The translations under genes were made by a program, and so were the position numbers. The notes below the pieces were generated by a model. That model was not told the origin of the DNA and did no database searches. It saw only the letters and a list, made by a program, of their open reading frames with translations. A stretch of 64,000 nt of DNA, from the NCBI GenBank assembly GCA_965214025.1, contig CBDCAW010000089.1, positions 1 to 64,000 on the forward strand, in the 5' to 3' direction. Each line of letters starts with the position of its first letter. Position 1 is the first letter of the stretch. The DNA comes from Granulosicoccus sp965214025. Its GTDB lineage: Bacteria; Pseudomonadota; Gammaproteobacteria; Granulosicoccales; Granulosicoccaceae. Below, in pieces: positions 27,146 to 36,088 of the stretch.

Positions 27146-29668
27146 TCAGCTGGCCAGCGACAGGTGCTCCATCGGCTCCAGCACCGTGTGCACGCCGTGC
27201 GCCCCCCAGCGAGCGATGAAGTGTGTACCGGGTCGGGGCCGGTCGAACAGATAACCCTGAATGACGGTGACGCCCAGTTCATGCATCATCTCGAACTGCG
27301 ATGCCGACTCGACGCCTTCGGCAGTGATCGACAGGCCCATCAGCCGGCAGATGTCGATCAGCTTGGGCAGAACGATCCGGGTATGTTGATTGTTGTGCCC
27401 GAACAGGTCGCCATCCGGGCTGCCGGAGGGATCGCGCAGCCAGTTGCGATCGATCTTGACGCTGTCGGGCTGCAGCCGGACCAGCCGGTCGAGGTTGGAA
27501 TGGTGCATGCCGACATCATCGAGCGCGATGTGGACACCGAGCATGCGCAGCCGCAGGAGCATCAGCTCGTCGATGGTCTCGGCCCTCTCCGACACTTCCA
27601 GGATCAGCGCGGTCGCAGGTACCGCATACCGTTCGAGGCTGTCGCGAACCTCACAGAACAGGCCCGGGTCACGCAGCGTCTGGCCGATCATGTTCACCGA
27701 CAGCCGGAAGTCCTTGTCGACCATGCCGCACCGGCGCCATCGAGCCAGTGCGGCCAGTGCCGTGTTCAGCACGCAGCGGTCGAGATCACGGCTGATGGCG
27801 CGGTTGCGAATGTCATCGAGAAATTCACCCGGCGTCACGATTCCACCATGACGGTTACGCAGGCGCACCAGAGCCTCGGCCCCGATCAGCGTCTTGCCTG
27901 AGGCGCCACCGGTCTCCAGGATCGGCTGGTACCAGACATCGAGCCGATCCTCCTCGAGCGCCAGCTGTACCTCGTTGGTCACCGTGGAAGGCGGGATCGA
28001 GTCGGGACTGCGCGTCCGTTTTTCCGCATACATGCGCTCATCGGCCGTGGCCAGCACGTGCGCGAGCGACTGATCGGTACCGGCACTGGCCAGACCGATG
28101 CTGCAACCCAGAAGATGCCGCCCGAAGCTGGTCATGACAGATTCAGCGAACAGACAACGAATGCGCCGGGCGAGCTCGTCTATCTGCTGTGGCAGAGAGT
28201 CTGGCAGGATCACGACGAACTCGTCACCACCCCAGCGTGCGAGCGTGTCTTCCTGCCGCACCACCGCACCGAGCCTTCTGGCGACCGTCACCAACACCTC
28301 GTCCCCGGCAGCATGGCCGTAGCGATCATTGATGTGCTTGAACCCGTCGAGATCGAGAAACAGGATCGATACACGACCCGCCTGGCCGGTGGCATCGAGC
28401 TGCCGAATGACCTGGTTGGCATGCTTGCGATTGAACAGCCCGGTCAACTCGTCGTGCATGGCCTGATAGTGCAGCCGCTCTTCGACGATGGCCCGCATGC
28501 GAATGTCGGCATCCAGATCGGCTGCCAGGCTATCGATGCTACGCGACATGTCGCCGATTTCATCGGCCTTGCAATCGTCCAGTGGCATCAGGAACTCGCC
28601 GTTGGCCACGCGCTCGGCAGCACGCGACGCCTTTTGCAGGCGGATGGCGATGGGGTGCAGAAACGCCATCCAGCCAAGCACCACGATGGCCATCGTGACC
28701 AGGCTTGCAAGCACGATCACGCTACGTACCTCGGCGACCGGTGCGAACGCTTCGGCGGCATCGACCTTCACGACCAGACCCCAGCCGGTCAGCGGCAAGG
28801 TCTCGTAGGCCAGCACCGAGCGTTCGCCGCGGTAATCCTTCCCCAGCTCCACAGCCCCGTGCGGCGAAGCCAGCGAGCGGTTGGCGGTCGACGCCTTCGC
28901 CTTCGGCACGATCCGGGTAAAGGCGGCGCCGCGGGAAAAACGCAACGGCGTGATGAAGCGAGCGTCACCTGCGGGTGTGCGCTGCACGATGTGAGCTTCA
29001 CTGGTGGCGCCGAAACCTTCATGCTTGGCCACCAGGTTCACGACCGGGCCGAGACGTGCCTCGAGCAGCATCACCGCGACCACCGAATGATCGCGATCGA
29101 ACACCGGCGCGACGATACCGAGCCGGTCGGCGCCTGCCGGGTTGCGGAACGCATCGCCGAACTCGCTGTCGCCGGATTTCAGCACACGCTCGATCAGGGT
29201 GGGGTCTTCGGGCTGCCAGGTAAAGCCGGCCGTGGCCCCCAGGGGCTGAGCCGCGGTATCCAGCAGCATCAGTTCGACGACCTCGGACCCCTGCAGCGCC
29301 GCCTCGCCCTGCAGGCTCTCGACCAACTGTTGCAACGGCGCTGACTGGTCCGGGTCGATGACCTCGAACCCGTCTATGCCGCCTATGACGGTGGTCTCGG
29401 GCAGGCGCCTGGCGCGCTGCGACACCAGGTCACCGACAAACTGCGTGACGTGTCGGTTTTCGGCAAGGCTTTCCGCGACATGCTGATACGACTTGAGCAC
29501 ATCGGCGATGCGCGCCGCCTCGAGCCGCCGGGTGTTCTCCAGGTCAGCACCGATGCGTTCCGAAATACGAGCGTCGATCACCTTGACCGCGAAGCTGCTG
29601 GCCGCGGCGATGGGCAGGATCACCAGCACGAGCCACAACAGGAGTTTGGCACGGATACCAAGTTGCAT
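27146..29668 (-). CDS. Sensor GGDEF-EAL cyclic-di-GMP protein
   Basis: An 840-residue transmembrane signalling protein. TM1 is at about 8-27, an extracytoplasmic Cache-like sensor at about 30-315, TM2 at about 317-338, then a HAMP-like linker. The GGDEF domain has the intact motif RWGGDEF (480-484) and an RxxD inhibition site (RQED) five residues before it. The EAL domain has EALVR at about 599, NMIGQTL, DDVGMHHSNL in place of the usual DDFGTGYSS, KIDRNWL, TAEGVES and QGYLF. The diguanylate cyclase part looks competent. The phosphodiesterase part keeps most ligands but has an altered loop, so activity is uncertain. The 29669-29910 gap upstream has no gene. Confidence 0.93.
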   Translation of the reverse strand: MQLGIRAKLLLWLVLVILPIAAASSFAVKVIDARISERIGADLENTRRLEAARIADVLKSYQHVAESLAENRHVTQFVGDLVSQRARRLPETTVIGGIDGFEVIDPDQSAPLQQLVESLQGEAALQGSEVVELMLLDTAAQPLGATAGFTWQPEDPTLIERVLKSGDSEFGDAFRNPAGADRLGIVAPVFDRDHSVVAVMLLEARLGPVVNLVAKHEGFGATSEAHIVQRTPAGDARFITPLRFSRGAAFTRIVPKAKASTANRSLASPHGAVELGKDYRGERSVLAYETLPLTGWGLVVKVDAAEAFAPVAEVRSVIVLASLVTMAIVVLGWMAFLHPIAIRLQKASRAAERVANGEFLMPLDDCKADEIGDMSRSIDSLAADLDADIRMRAIVEERLHYQAMHDELTGLFNRKHANQVIRQLDATGQAGRVSILFLDLDGFKHINDRYGHAAGDEVLVTVARRLGAVVRQEDTLARWGGDEFVVILPDSLPQQIDELARRIRCLFAESVMTSFGRHLLGCSIGLASAGTDQSLAHVLATADERMYAEKRTRSPDSIPPSTVTNEVQLALEEDRLDVWYQPILETGGASGKTLIGAEALVRLRNRHGGIVTPGEFLDDIRNRAISRDLDRCVLNTALAALARWRRCGMVDKDFRLSVNMIGQTLRDPGLFCEVRDSLERYAVPATALILEVSERAETIDELMLLRLRMLGVHIALDDVGMHHSNLDRLVRLQPDSVKIDRNWLRDPSGSPDGDLFGHNNQHTRIVLPKLIDICRLMGLSITAEGVESASQFEMMHELGVTVIQGYLFDRPRPGTHFIARWGAHGVHTVLEPMEHLSLAS

Positions 29669-29910
29669 GAATCGACACCTGTCGGGCGATAGGAAAGGGG
29701 CTCGGCAGCGTCACGGCTTTCTTGACGCATGCCCGACAGGTAGCAGGTTACGTACCGGGTCTGGCTGTTCCCGACCTTTCAAACCGGCAAGTCGGCATTC
29801 CTTGCAGTTTTCTTCAAGCTTGCATTATTTCCATAGCCGCCCCCACCCGGGGCCGATTCGCACTGCCGGCGCACTGTTCCGCCGGCGACACAGTGCATGC
29901 CCTTACCGGC

Positions 29911-30984
29911 TTACTTCGGCAAGCTACCCTGCACGCCTTCCACGTAATAGGACAGCCCGAGCAGGTCTTCATCGCTGAGAGTCTCACCCTCTTTGACCAC
30001 CACGTTTCCAGCCTGGTCCTTGATCGGACCCTGGAACGGATGCAGCTCACCGGTCACGATCGCCTCGCGCACCTCGTCTGCCGCGGCCTTGACGTCATCC
30101 GGCACCGACGGACCATACTCGGGAAAGGCCACCATGCCATCGTCGATGCCGGTCCAGGTATCCGTCGATTCCCAGGTGTCGTCGAGCACCGCGCGCACCC
30201 GGTCGATGTAGTAGCCGTTCCAGTTGTCGATGATCGAGGTCAGCTGGGCCTTCGGTGCGAAGCCTGCCATGTCCGACGCCTGACCGAAGCCGGCCTTGCC
30301 GCGCTTTTCGGCGACCTGCAGGGGTGCCGGTGAGTCGGTGTGCTGAGTGATCAGATCCACACCCTGGTCGAACAGCGTCTTGGCGGCATCCGCCTCCTTG
30401 CCCGGGTCATACCAGCTGTTCACCCAGACCACCTTGACCTGCGCCTCCGGATTGACCTTGCGCATCGCGATGGTGAAGGCATCGATGCCGCGCACCACCT
30501 CGGGAATCGGGAACGACCCGATGTAGCCGACGGTGTCGGTCTTCGTCAACATGCCGGCCATGGTGCCGATCACCGCCCGCCCCTCGTAGAAGCGCGCCGA
30601 GTAGGTGGAGACGTTATCGGCTCGCTTGTAGCCGGTGGCATGCTCGAACTTCACATCGGGAAAATCCCGCGCCACCTTCAATGTCGGGTTCATGAAACCG
30701 AACGAGGTGGTGAAGATGAGATCGTGACCGCTGCTGGCCAGCTTGCGAATTACCCGTTCGCCGGCCGCCCCCTCGCCTACACTCTCCACGAAGGTGGTCT
30801 TCACCTGATCACCGAACTCGGCTTCCACGGCCTTGCGGCCGACGTCGTGGCGGTAGGTCCAGCCGTGGTCATTGACGGGGCCGACGTAGACGAAGCCGAC
30901 CTTGAGCGGTTCCTGCGCGTTCGCCAGCATGGCGGATCCGGCAAGGGCGAGCAACAGCGCGGCGCGCTGAAAGAGGCGTGACAT
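29911..30984 (-). CDS. BMP-family nucleoside ABC transporter substrate-binding protein
   Basis: About 357 residues from the ATG at 30984, preceded by AAGGAG. Upstream in-frame codons to 31326 lie within the permease gene and are rejected. The signal peptide is MSRLFQRAALLLALAGSAMLANAQ. The BMP/PnrA fold shows KVGFVYVGPVNDHGWTYRHDVGRKAVEAEFG, LIFTTSFGFMNPTLKVA, GRAVIGTMAGMLTKTDTVGYIGSFPIPEVVRGIDAFTIAMR and WVNSWYDPGKEADAAKTL, standard for BMP proteins that capture purine nucleosides. There is no lipobox Cys, so it is a soluble periplasmic protein. It is the last gene of the ATPase-permease-permease-BMP operon. Confidence 0.92.
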   Translation of the reverse strand: MSRLFQRAALLLALAGSAMLANAQEPLKVGFVYVGPVNDHGWTYRHDVGRKAVEAEFGDQVKTTFVESVGEGAAGERVIRKLASSGHDLIFTTSFGFMNPTLKVARDFPDVKFEHATGYKRADNVSTYSARFYEGRAVIGTMAGMLTKTDTVGYIGSFPIPEVVRGIDAFTIAMRKVNPEAQVKVVWVNSWYDPGKEADAAKTLFDQGVDLITQHTDSPAPLQVAEKRGKAGFGQASDMAGFAPKAQLTSIIDNWNGYYIDRVRAVLDDTWESTDTWTGIDDGMVAFPEYGPSVPDDVKAAADEVREAIVTGELHPFQGPIKDQAGNVVVKEGETLSDEDLLGLSYYVEGVQGSLPK

Positions 30985-31040
30985 GTTCGGTTGGTTCTCC
31001 TTGAAAGGGTAGTGATCAGTGATGGACATACTGTCGCACG

Positions 31041-31964
31041 TCATGCGGCCGGATGGAAAGGCTGACCGATGCAGGCCGGTGCATTGCGCCGAATTCGGCC
31101 CTTGTCGCGCGAGATCAGCACCAGCACCAAGATGGTCGTCAGGTACGGCAGCATCGACATCAGCTGCGACGGCACCTGGAAGCCGAGCGCCTGGCCGTGC
31201 AACTGCAGGATGCTGATGCCTCCGAACAGGTAGGCGCCCGCCAGAAGACGGCCCGGTTGCCAGGTGGCGAACACCACCAGTGCCAGGGCGATCCAGCCGC
31301 GCCCGGCCGTCATGTTCTCGACCCACATGGGCGCGTATTCCATCGACAGGTAGGCCCCGCCGAGCCCGGAACAGGCGCCACCGAACACGCAGGCGAGGTA
31401 GCGCACACGGATCACCCGATAGCCGAGCGCGTGAGCCGCGTCGTGCGAGTCGCCCACGGCGCGCACGATCAGGCCCGCCCGGGTCTTGTTCAGGAACCAG
31501 GCCACGGCGGCCACCAGCACGAACGAACCATAGACCAGAATGTCGTGATCGAACAGCAATGGGCCGACCCAGGGCAGCTCGCTGAGCCCCGGTATCGGCA
31601 GGTTTGCCAGGCCCGGGTACGACACCCCGATCAGGGACTGGCCGAGCAAGGCGCTCAGGCCGATGCCGAACAGCGTCAGTGCCAGGCCGGTTGCCACCTG
31701 CGAGGCCTGCAGGGTCAGAGTGAGCAGTGCGAACAGCGACGCCAGCGACATACCGGCCGCCATGCCGGCCAGCAGGCCGAGCGTGGCACTACCGCTGAGG
31801 TGCGCCACTGCGAAGCCGCTGACCGCACCGGCCAGCATCATGCCTTCCACACCGAGGTTCAGCACGCCGGCACGCTCGGTGACCAGCTCACCGATGGCCG
31901 CGTACACCAGCGGCGTGGCCGCGGTGATGATCGTCAGCAGCGCGAACATGAGGACATCGTTCAT
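31041..31964 (-). CDS. Nucleoside ABC transporter permease (NupQ-like)
   Basis: A 307-residue BPD_transp_2-family permease with about eight to ten membrane helices. Segments LTIITAATPLVYAAIGELVTERAGVLNLGVEGMMLAGAV and LVYGSFVLVAAVAWFL are typical of the shorter permease in BMP-type importers (B. subtilis NupQ). The EGMMLAGA and GVLNLGVEG residues are family landmarks. It overlaps the partner permease by 4 bp (ATGA), so translation should be coupled. Confidence 0.9.
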   Translation of the reverse strand: MNDVLMFALLTIITAATPLVYAAIGELVTERAGVLNLGVEGMMLAGAVSGFAVAHLSGSATLGLLAGMAAGMSLASLFALLTLTLQASQVATGLALTLFGIGLSALLGQSLIGVSYPGLANLPIPGLSELPWVGPLLFDHDILVYGSFVLVAAVAWFLNKTRAGLIVRAVGDSHDAAHALGYRVIRVRYLACVFGGACSGLGGAYLSMEYAPMWVENMTAGRGWIALALVVFATWQPGRLLAGAYLFGGISILQLHGQALGFQVPSQLMSMLPYLTTILVLVLISRDKGRIRRNAPACIGQPFHPAA

Positions 31965-33079
31965 CCATGCCCCCGGGTCACACGGTAATTGATCAGCACA
32001 TCGCAGCCCAGGAGGTAGAACAGCAGCAGCCCCTGAAACACGTTGGTGATGGCCACCGGCAGGTTCAGGCTGATCTGGGCAGACTCACCGCCGAGGTACG
32101 ACAAGGCCATGACCAGAGAGGCGAACAGTACACCCACCGGATGCAGCCGGCCGAGAAACGCCACGATGATCGCCGTGAACCCGTAACCGGGTGAGATGCT
32201 CGGCAACAGCTGGCCGATCGGGCCCGCCACCTCGAACAGGCCCGCAAGTCCCGCCATCGCCCCACCGAACAGCAGCGAGAACCAGATCAATCGATGCTCG
32301 CTGAAACCGGCATGCGTACCTGCCCGCGGTGCCTCGCCGTTCACCCGCAGCGCGAAACCCAGCAAGGTCTTCGAAAGCAGCAGCCAGCCTCCGAGCACCA
32401 CGACCAGGGCCACGGGTGCGCCGACATGCAGGCGTGTACCTTCGAGCAACCGTGGCAACAGGGCGGCGTCGTGGAAGATGCGTGATTCGGGAAAGTTGAA
32501 ACCATCCGGGTCGCGCAGCGGGCCATGCACCAGCAGGCTCAACAGCAGCCCGGCCACGTAGGTCAACATCAGCGTGGTCAGGATCTCGTTGGCATTGAAA
32601 CGCGTGCGAAGATACGCAGGCCCCGCTGCCCAGGCCATACCCCCGAGCATGCCCGCCAGGCACATCAGCGGCAGCACATGGGCCGCGTCCACTTCGTGGA
32701 ACCACAGTGCCACCGAACCGCCTGCGATTCCGCCGGCGACGAGCTGGCCTTCGGCACCGATGTTCCACACGCGTGCACGGAAGCCGATCGACAAGGCCAC
32801 CCCGATCAGCACCAGAGGTGCAGCCTTTATGGCCAGCTCCGCCAGGCCATAGCGATCGGAAACCGGCTCGACGAACATCGCATGGGAGGCCTGCCCTACC
32901 GGAATGCCGAGCAGCAGAAACAGGACAAGACCGGTACACAGTGTGAGCAGCAGCGCGAGTACGGGTGCCAGCCAGCCCATCAGGCGAGATGGCTCGGCCC
33001 GCCGCCGCAATCGGATCAGCGGCCAGCCGGCGCTGCCGCGCTTCGCGTCGGTGTTCGTCGGTGCGTCCGTTGCACTCAC
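31961..33079 (-). CDS. Nucleoside ABC transporter permease (NupP-like)
   Basis: The partner permease, about 372 residues. The likely start is GTG at 33079, which overlaps the ATPase stop as GTGA; open codons further upstream (to 33178) lie inside the ATPase gene. After a cytoplasmic leader it has several membrane helices (WLAPVLALLLTLCTGLVLFLL first). The NupP/BmpB signature APLVLIGVALSIGFRARVWNIGAEGQLVAGGIAG precedes ANEILTTLMLTYVAGLLLSLL and ISPGYGFTAIIVAFLGRLHPVGVLFASL. It forms the membrane channel with the NupQ-like protein. Confidence 0.9.
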   Translation of the reverse strand: MSATDAPTNTDAKRGSAGWPLIRLRRRAEPSRLMGWLAPVLALLLTLCTGLVLFLLLGIPVGQASHAMFVEPVSDRYGLAELAIKAAPLVLIGVALSIGFRARVWNIGAEGQLVAGGIAGGSVALWFHEVDAAHVLPLMCLAGMLGGMAWAAGPAYLRTRFNANEILTTLMLTYVAGLLLSLLVHGPLRDPDGFNFPESRIFHDAALLPRLLEGTRLHVGAPVALVVVLGGWLLLSKTLLGFALRVNGEAPRAGTHAGFSEHRLIWFSLLFGGAMAGLAGLFEVAGPIGQLLPSISPGYGFTAIIVAFLGRLHPVGVLFASLVMALSYLGGESAQISLNLPVAITNVFQGLLLFYLLGCDVLINYRVTRGHG

Positions 33080-34629
33080 GCCGCCTGATCCTCCGGCCGG
33101 GCGCCGCCCATCATCAGCCCGACCTGCCGGATGCTCAACGAGCGTGTGTCGTGCGCTTCGGTCAGGCGGCCGCCGCACAGACCGGCGAGCCGGTCCGTCA
33201 GCGACATAAGTTCATCGATGTCCTGCGAGATAACCAGCACCGCGGCACCTCGGGACGCGAGCGCATTCAATGCCTGATGAATCGCTCGCGCGGCGAACGC
33301 ATCAACCCCCCAGGTGGGCTGGGAGACCACCAGCACCTCGGGCAGCTGCAGGATCTCGCGGCCGACGATGAACTTCTGCAGGTTGCCTCCCGACAAGCTG
33401 CCCACCTGGCTGGACGGGCCCCGGCACTGCACCTTGAAGTTATCGATGATACGTGCGGCAAACGCATGGCTCAGCGTGCTGCTGACCAGGCCGAAGCGCC
33501 GTAACGGCATGCGATGATGGGCCGTGAGAAAGGCATTCTCGGCCAGCGTCATGCCCGGCACCGTGGCATGGCCGAGCCGCTCTTCGGGAATCGTACACAG
33601 ACCCGCCCGTCGCCGTGCGCCGGCACTGCCGGAGCCCTGCGAGATGCCCTTCAGCCGTATCGCGTCCGGCTGCTCACACGGCAATTCGCCGGCGATCAGA
33701 CGCACCAGCTCATCCTGACCGTTGCCGGCAACGCCTGCGATGCCGACGATCTCTCCACTGCGAACGCTCAGTGATACACCGTGCAGGGAGGTGCCCGTCT
33801 GTTCCGGTGCGGCATGATCCAGGGCATCCAGCTGCAGCCGGACCGCACCCCGTGAACCGGCGGCCTTGCGCATGACAGACACAGGCTCGCTGCCCATCAT
33901 CAGAGCGGCAAGCTCGGCCGATGAGCAGGTTGCCGGGTCGGCGCTCGCCACGCGCTTGCCGGCCCGCAGTATCGTCGCCTCATCGCACAGTCGGCGAATC
34001 TCGTCGAGCTTGTGGCTGATGTAGAGAATCGCCAGGCCTTCGCTCGCCAGCCGTGCCAGCGTGCCGAACAGGTCGGCCACTTCCTGCGGCGTCAGTACCG
34101 ATGTGGGTTCATCCATGATCAGCAGCTTCGGCGACTGCAACAGGCAGCGAACGATCTCGATGCGCTGGCGCTCACCGACCGACAGGGTATACACCGAACG
34201 CGCCGGGTCCAGCGGCAGGCCGTAGCGGGTCGATACCTCGATGATGCGTTCACGCAGGGCAGTGGTGGCATCGACCGCCATGCCCAGTGCGATGTTCTCC
34301 AGCACGCTCAGCGATTCGAACAAGGAGAAATGCTGAAATACCATGGCGATACCGAGCTCGCGGGCCCTGGCGGGGCTATCGATCATCACGTCCCGCCCTT
34401 GCCAGCGAATGCTGCCGGCATCGGGCTGCAGCAGACCGTAGAGCACCTTGACCAACGTGCTCTTGCCAGCGCCGTTCTCCCCGAGCAGGGCGTGTACCCT
34501 GCCGCCCGCCAGGCGCAGATCTACCTGATCATTGGCCACGGTGCCGGGGTAGGCTTTGGTGATGCCGCTCAGCTCAACGAGCCACTCGTCAGGGGCACGC
34601 AGAGGGTTGGACAGATCGACGGGAACCAT
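33076..34629 (-). CDS. Nucleoside ABC transporter ATPase with two nucleotide-binding domains
   Basis: About 517 residues from the ATG at 34629 (an earlier in-frame start to 34710 is less likely). The first ABC domain has GENGAGKST Walker A, signature LSVGERQRIEIVR and LLIMDEPTSVLTP. The second has a degenerate Walker A (GVAGNGQDELVRL), signature LSGGNLQKFIVGRE and LVVSQPTWGVD. This one-good, one-degenerate arrangement is normal for sugar and nucleoside importers (RbsA/NupO type). It is the first gene of the operon. Its promoter must lie in the short 34630-34724 gap shared with the ynjB-like gene. Confidence 0.92.
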   Translation of the reverse strand: MVPVDLSNPLRAPDEWLVELSGITKAYPGTVANDQVDLRLAGGRVHALLGENGAGKSTLVKVLYGLLQPDAGSIRWQGRDVMIDSPARARELGIAMVFQHFSLFESLSVLENIALGMAVDATTALRERIIEVSTRYGLPLDPARSVYTLSVGERQRIEIVRCLLQSPKLLIMDEPTSVLTPQEVADLFGTLARLASEGLAILYISHKLDEIRRLCDEATILRAGKRVASADPATCSSAELAALMMGSEPVSVMRKAAGSRGAVRLQLDALDHAAPEQTGTSLHGVSLSVRSGEIVGIAGVAGNGQDELVRLIAGELPCEQPDAIRLKGISQGSGSAGARRRAGLCTIPEERLGHATVPGMTLAENAFLTAHHRMPLRRFGLVSSTLSHAFAARIIDNFKVQCRGPSSQVGSLSGGNLQKFIVGREILQLPEVLVVSQPTWGVDAFAARAIHQALNALASRGAAVLVISQDIDELMSLTDRLAGLCGGRLTEAHDTRSLSIRQVGLMMGGARPEDQAA

Positions 34630-34724
34630 CGGGGCGCTCACAGGCACGAAGGGGGGCAGTTGCAGCGCAGTGTAAACCGAAATTCGCCATAATCCGCCGC
34701 ACATTTCCAAGGTTGCCCCACGTC

Positions 34725-35984
34725 ATGAACATCGCCCCCACGCCGTACGTCCGCTCCCGGCTGACGTACGCCGCGCTTTCCCTGATCCTCTCGGCGTCAC
34801 TCTGGACGACCCAGTCGCAGGCCCAGTCCACATCGACTACGCTTGATGTGAGCGACTGGCCGGGTGTGGTGGCGGCTGCCGATGGCCAAAGTGTGTACTG
34901 GAATGCCTGGGGTGGCGATCCGCGCATCAATGCGTATATCGCCTGGGTGGGCGACCAGGTCGACGCGCAGTACGGCATCGATCTTGTTCATGTGAAGCTG
35001 GCCGACACCGCAGATGCCGTATCGCGAGTGGTGGCGGAGAAATCGGCGGGTAACGAGGATGCCGGAGCGGTGGATCTGATCTGGATAAACGGTGAGAACT
35101 TCGCCTCGATGAAGGCCAACGACCTGCTCTACACACCCTGGGCGGAAGAGTTGCCGAACTTCGCGCTCACGGATGCCGACGCACATCCCGAGGTGCGCGA
35201 GGATTTCACCGTGCCGGTCGAGGGTCTGGAATCGCCCTGGGGCAAGGCGCAGATCACCTTCTACCACGACAGTGAACGCGTGGAGCAACCGCCACGTTCG
35301 ATCCCGGAGTTGCTCACCTGGGCGAAGGCCAACCCTGGCCGCTTCACCTACCCCCTGGTACCGGACTTCCTGGGCAGCACCTTCCTGAAGCAGGCCCTGC
35401 TGGGCTTGCTCGACGATACCGCGCCACTCTACGAACCGATGGATTCGGACAACTTCGACGAGATCACCGAACCCCTGTGGGCGTACCTCGATGAGCTGCA
35501 CCCTCACCTGTGGCGCAAGGCCCGCGCGTTTCCGGACAGCGGCACCCAGATGGAGCAACTGATGGGCGACGGGGAACTCGCACTCGCCTTCACCTTTTCA
35601 CCGTCCGGCCCGGCGGCAGCGGTCGCCAGCCAGCAGTTGCCACCCTCGATTCGCAGCTACGCCCTGGACGCCGGCGTGGTGGGCAATGTGCACTTTCAGA
35701 CCATCCCATTCAATGCGAGCCACCCGGCCGGCGCGATGGTCGTCGCCAACTACCTGCTATCGCCCGAGGCACAGGCGCACAAGCAGGACATCAACGTCTA
35801 CGGCGATGCCACCGTGCTCGCCGTCGACAAGCTCGACGATGATCAGCGTGCCCTGTTCGACGCACTGGAGACCAGCGATTCGGCCCTGCCCGTCGAGGCG
35901 CTGGGCAAGACCTTGCCCGAACCCCACCCGAGCTGGATGGAACAGCTGGAGAAAGTCTGGAACGATCGCTATGGGGTGAGCTGA
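34725..35984 (+). CDS. ynjB: ABC transporter substrate-binding protein, YnjB-like
   Basis: About 419 residues from the ATG at 34725; a TTG four codons upstream, next to CAAGG, is possible. The signal peptide is about 1-34 (LTYAALSLILSASLWTTQSQA). The mature domain shows YWNAWGGDPRINAYIAWVGDQV, DLIWINGENFASMK, PWGKAQITFYHDSERV, GRFTYPLVPDFLGSTFLKQ and AGAMVVANYLLSPEAQAHKQD, as in E. coli YnjB and related family 1 solute binders. With YnjC- and YnjD-like genes following, it forms a complete importer. The ligand is unknown; thiamin-like or other small solutes have been suggested for homologues. Confidence 0.88.
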   Translation: MNIAPTPYVRSRLTYAALSLILSASLWTTQSQAQSTSTTLDVSDWPGVVAAADGQSVYWNAWGGDPRINAYIAWVGDQVDAQYGIDLVHVKLADTADAVSRVVAEKSAGNEDAGAVDLIWINGENFASMKANDLLYTPWAEELPNFALTDADAHPEVREDFTVPVEGLESPWGKAQITFYHDSERVEQPPRSIPELLTWAKANPGRFTYPLVPDFLGSTFLKQALLGLLDDTAPLYEPMDSDNFDEITEPLWAYLDELHPHLWRKARAFPDSGTQMEQLMGDGELALAFTFSPSGPAAAVASQQLPPSIRSYALDAGVVGNVHFQTIPFNASHPAGAMVVANYLLSPEAQAHKQDINVYGDATVLAVDKLDDDQRALFDALETSDSALPVEALGKTLPEPHPSWMEQLEKVWNDRYGVS

Positions 35985-36088
35985 ATGGTTCGCCCTCTCG
36001 ACGACTCGACAGGCGCTTCGCCACGAACGACGCCTGACCAGGCTCGCAACCAGTTGCACGTACCATTTCTGACCGAGCACTCTCGCGT

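Noticed and set aside
28058..29344. 428-codon plus-strand open frame opposite the GGDEF-EAL gene
   Set aside because: Antisense shadow produced by high GC in the third codon position of the real gene.
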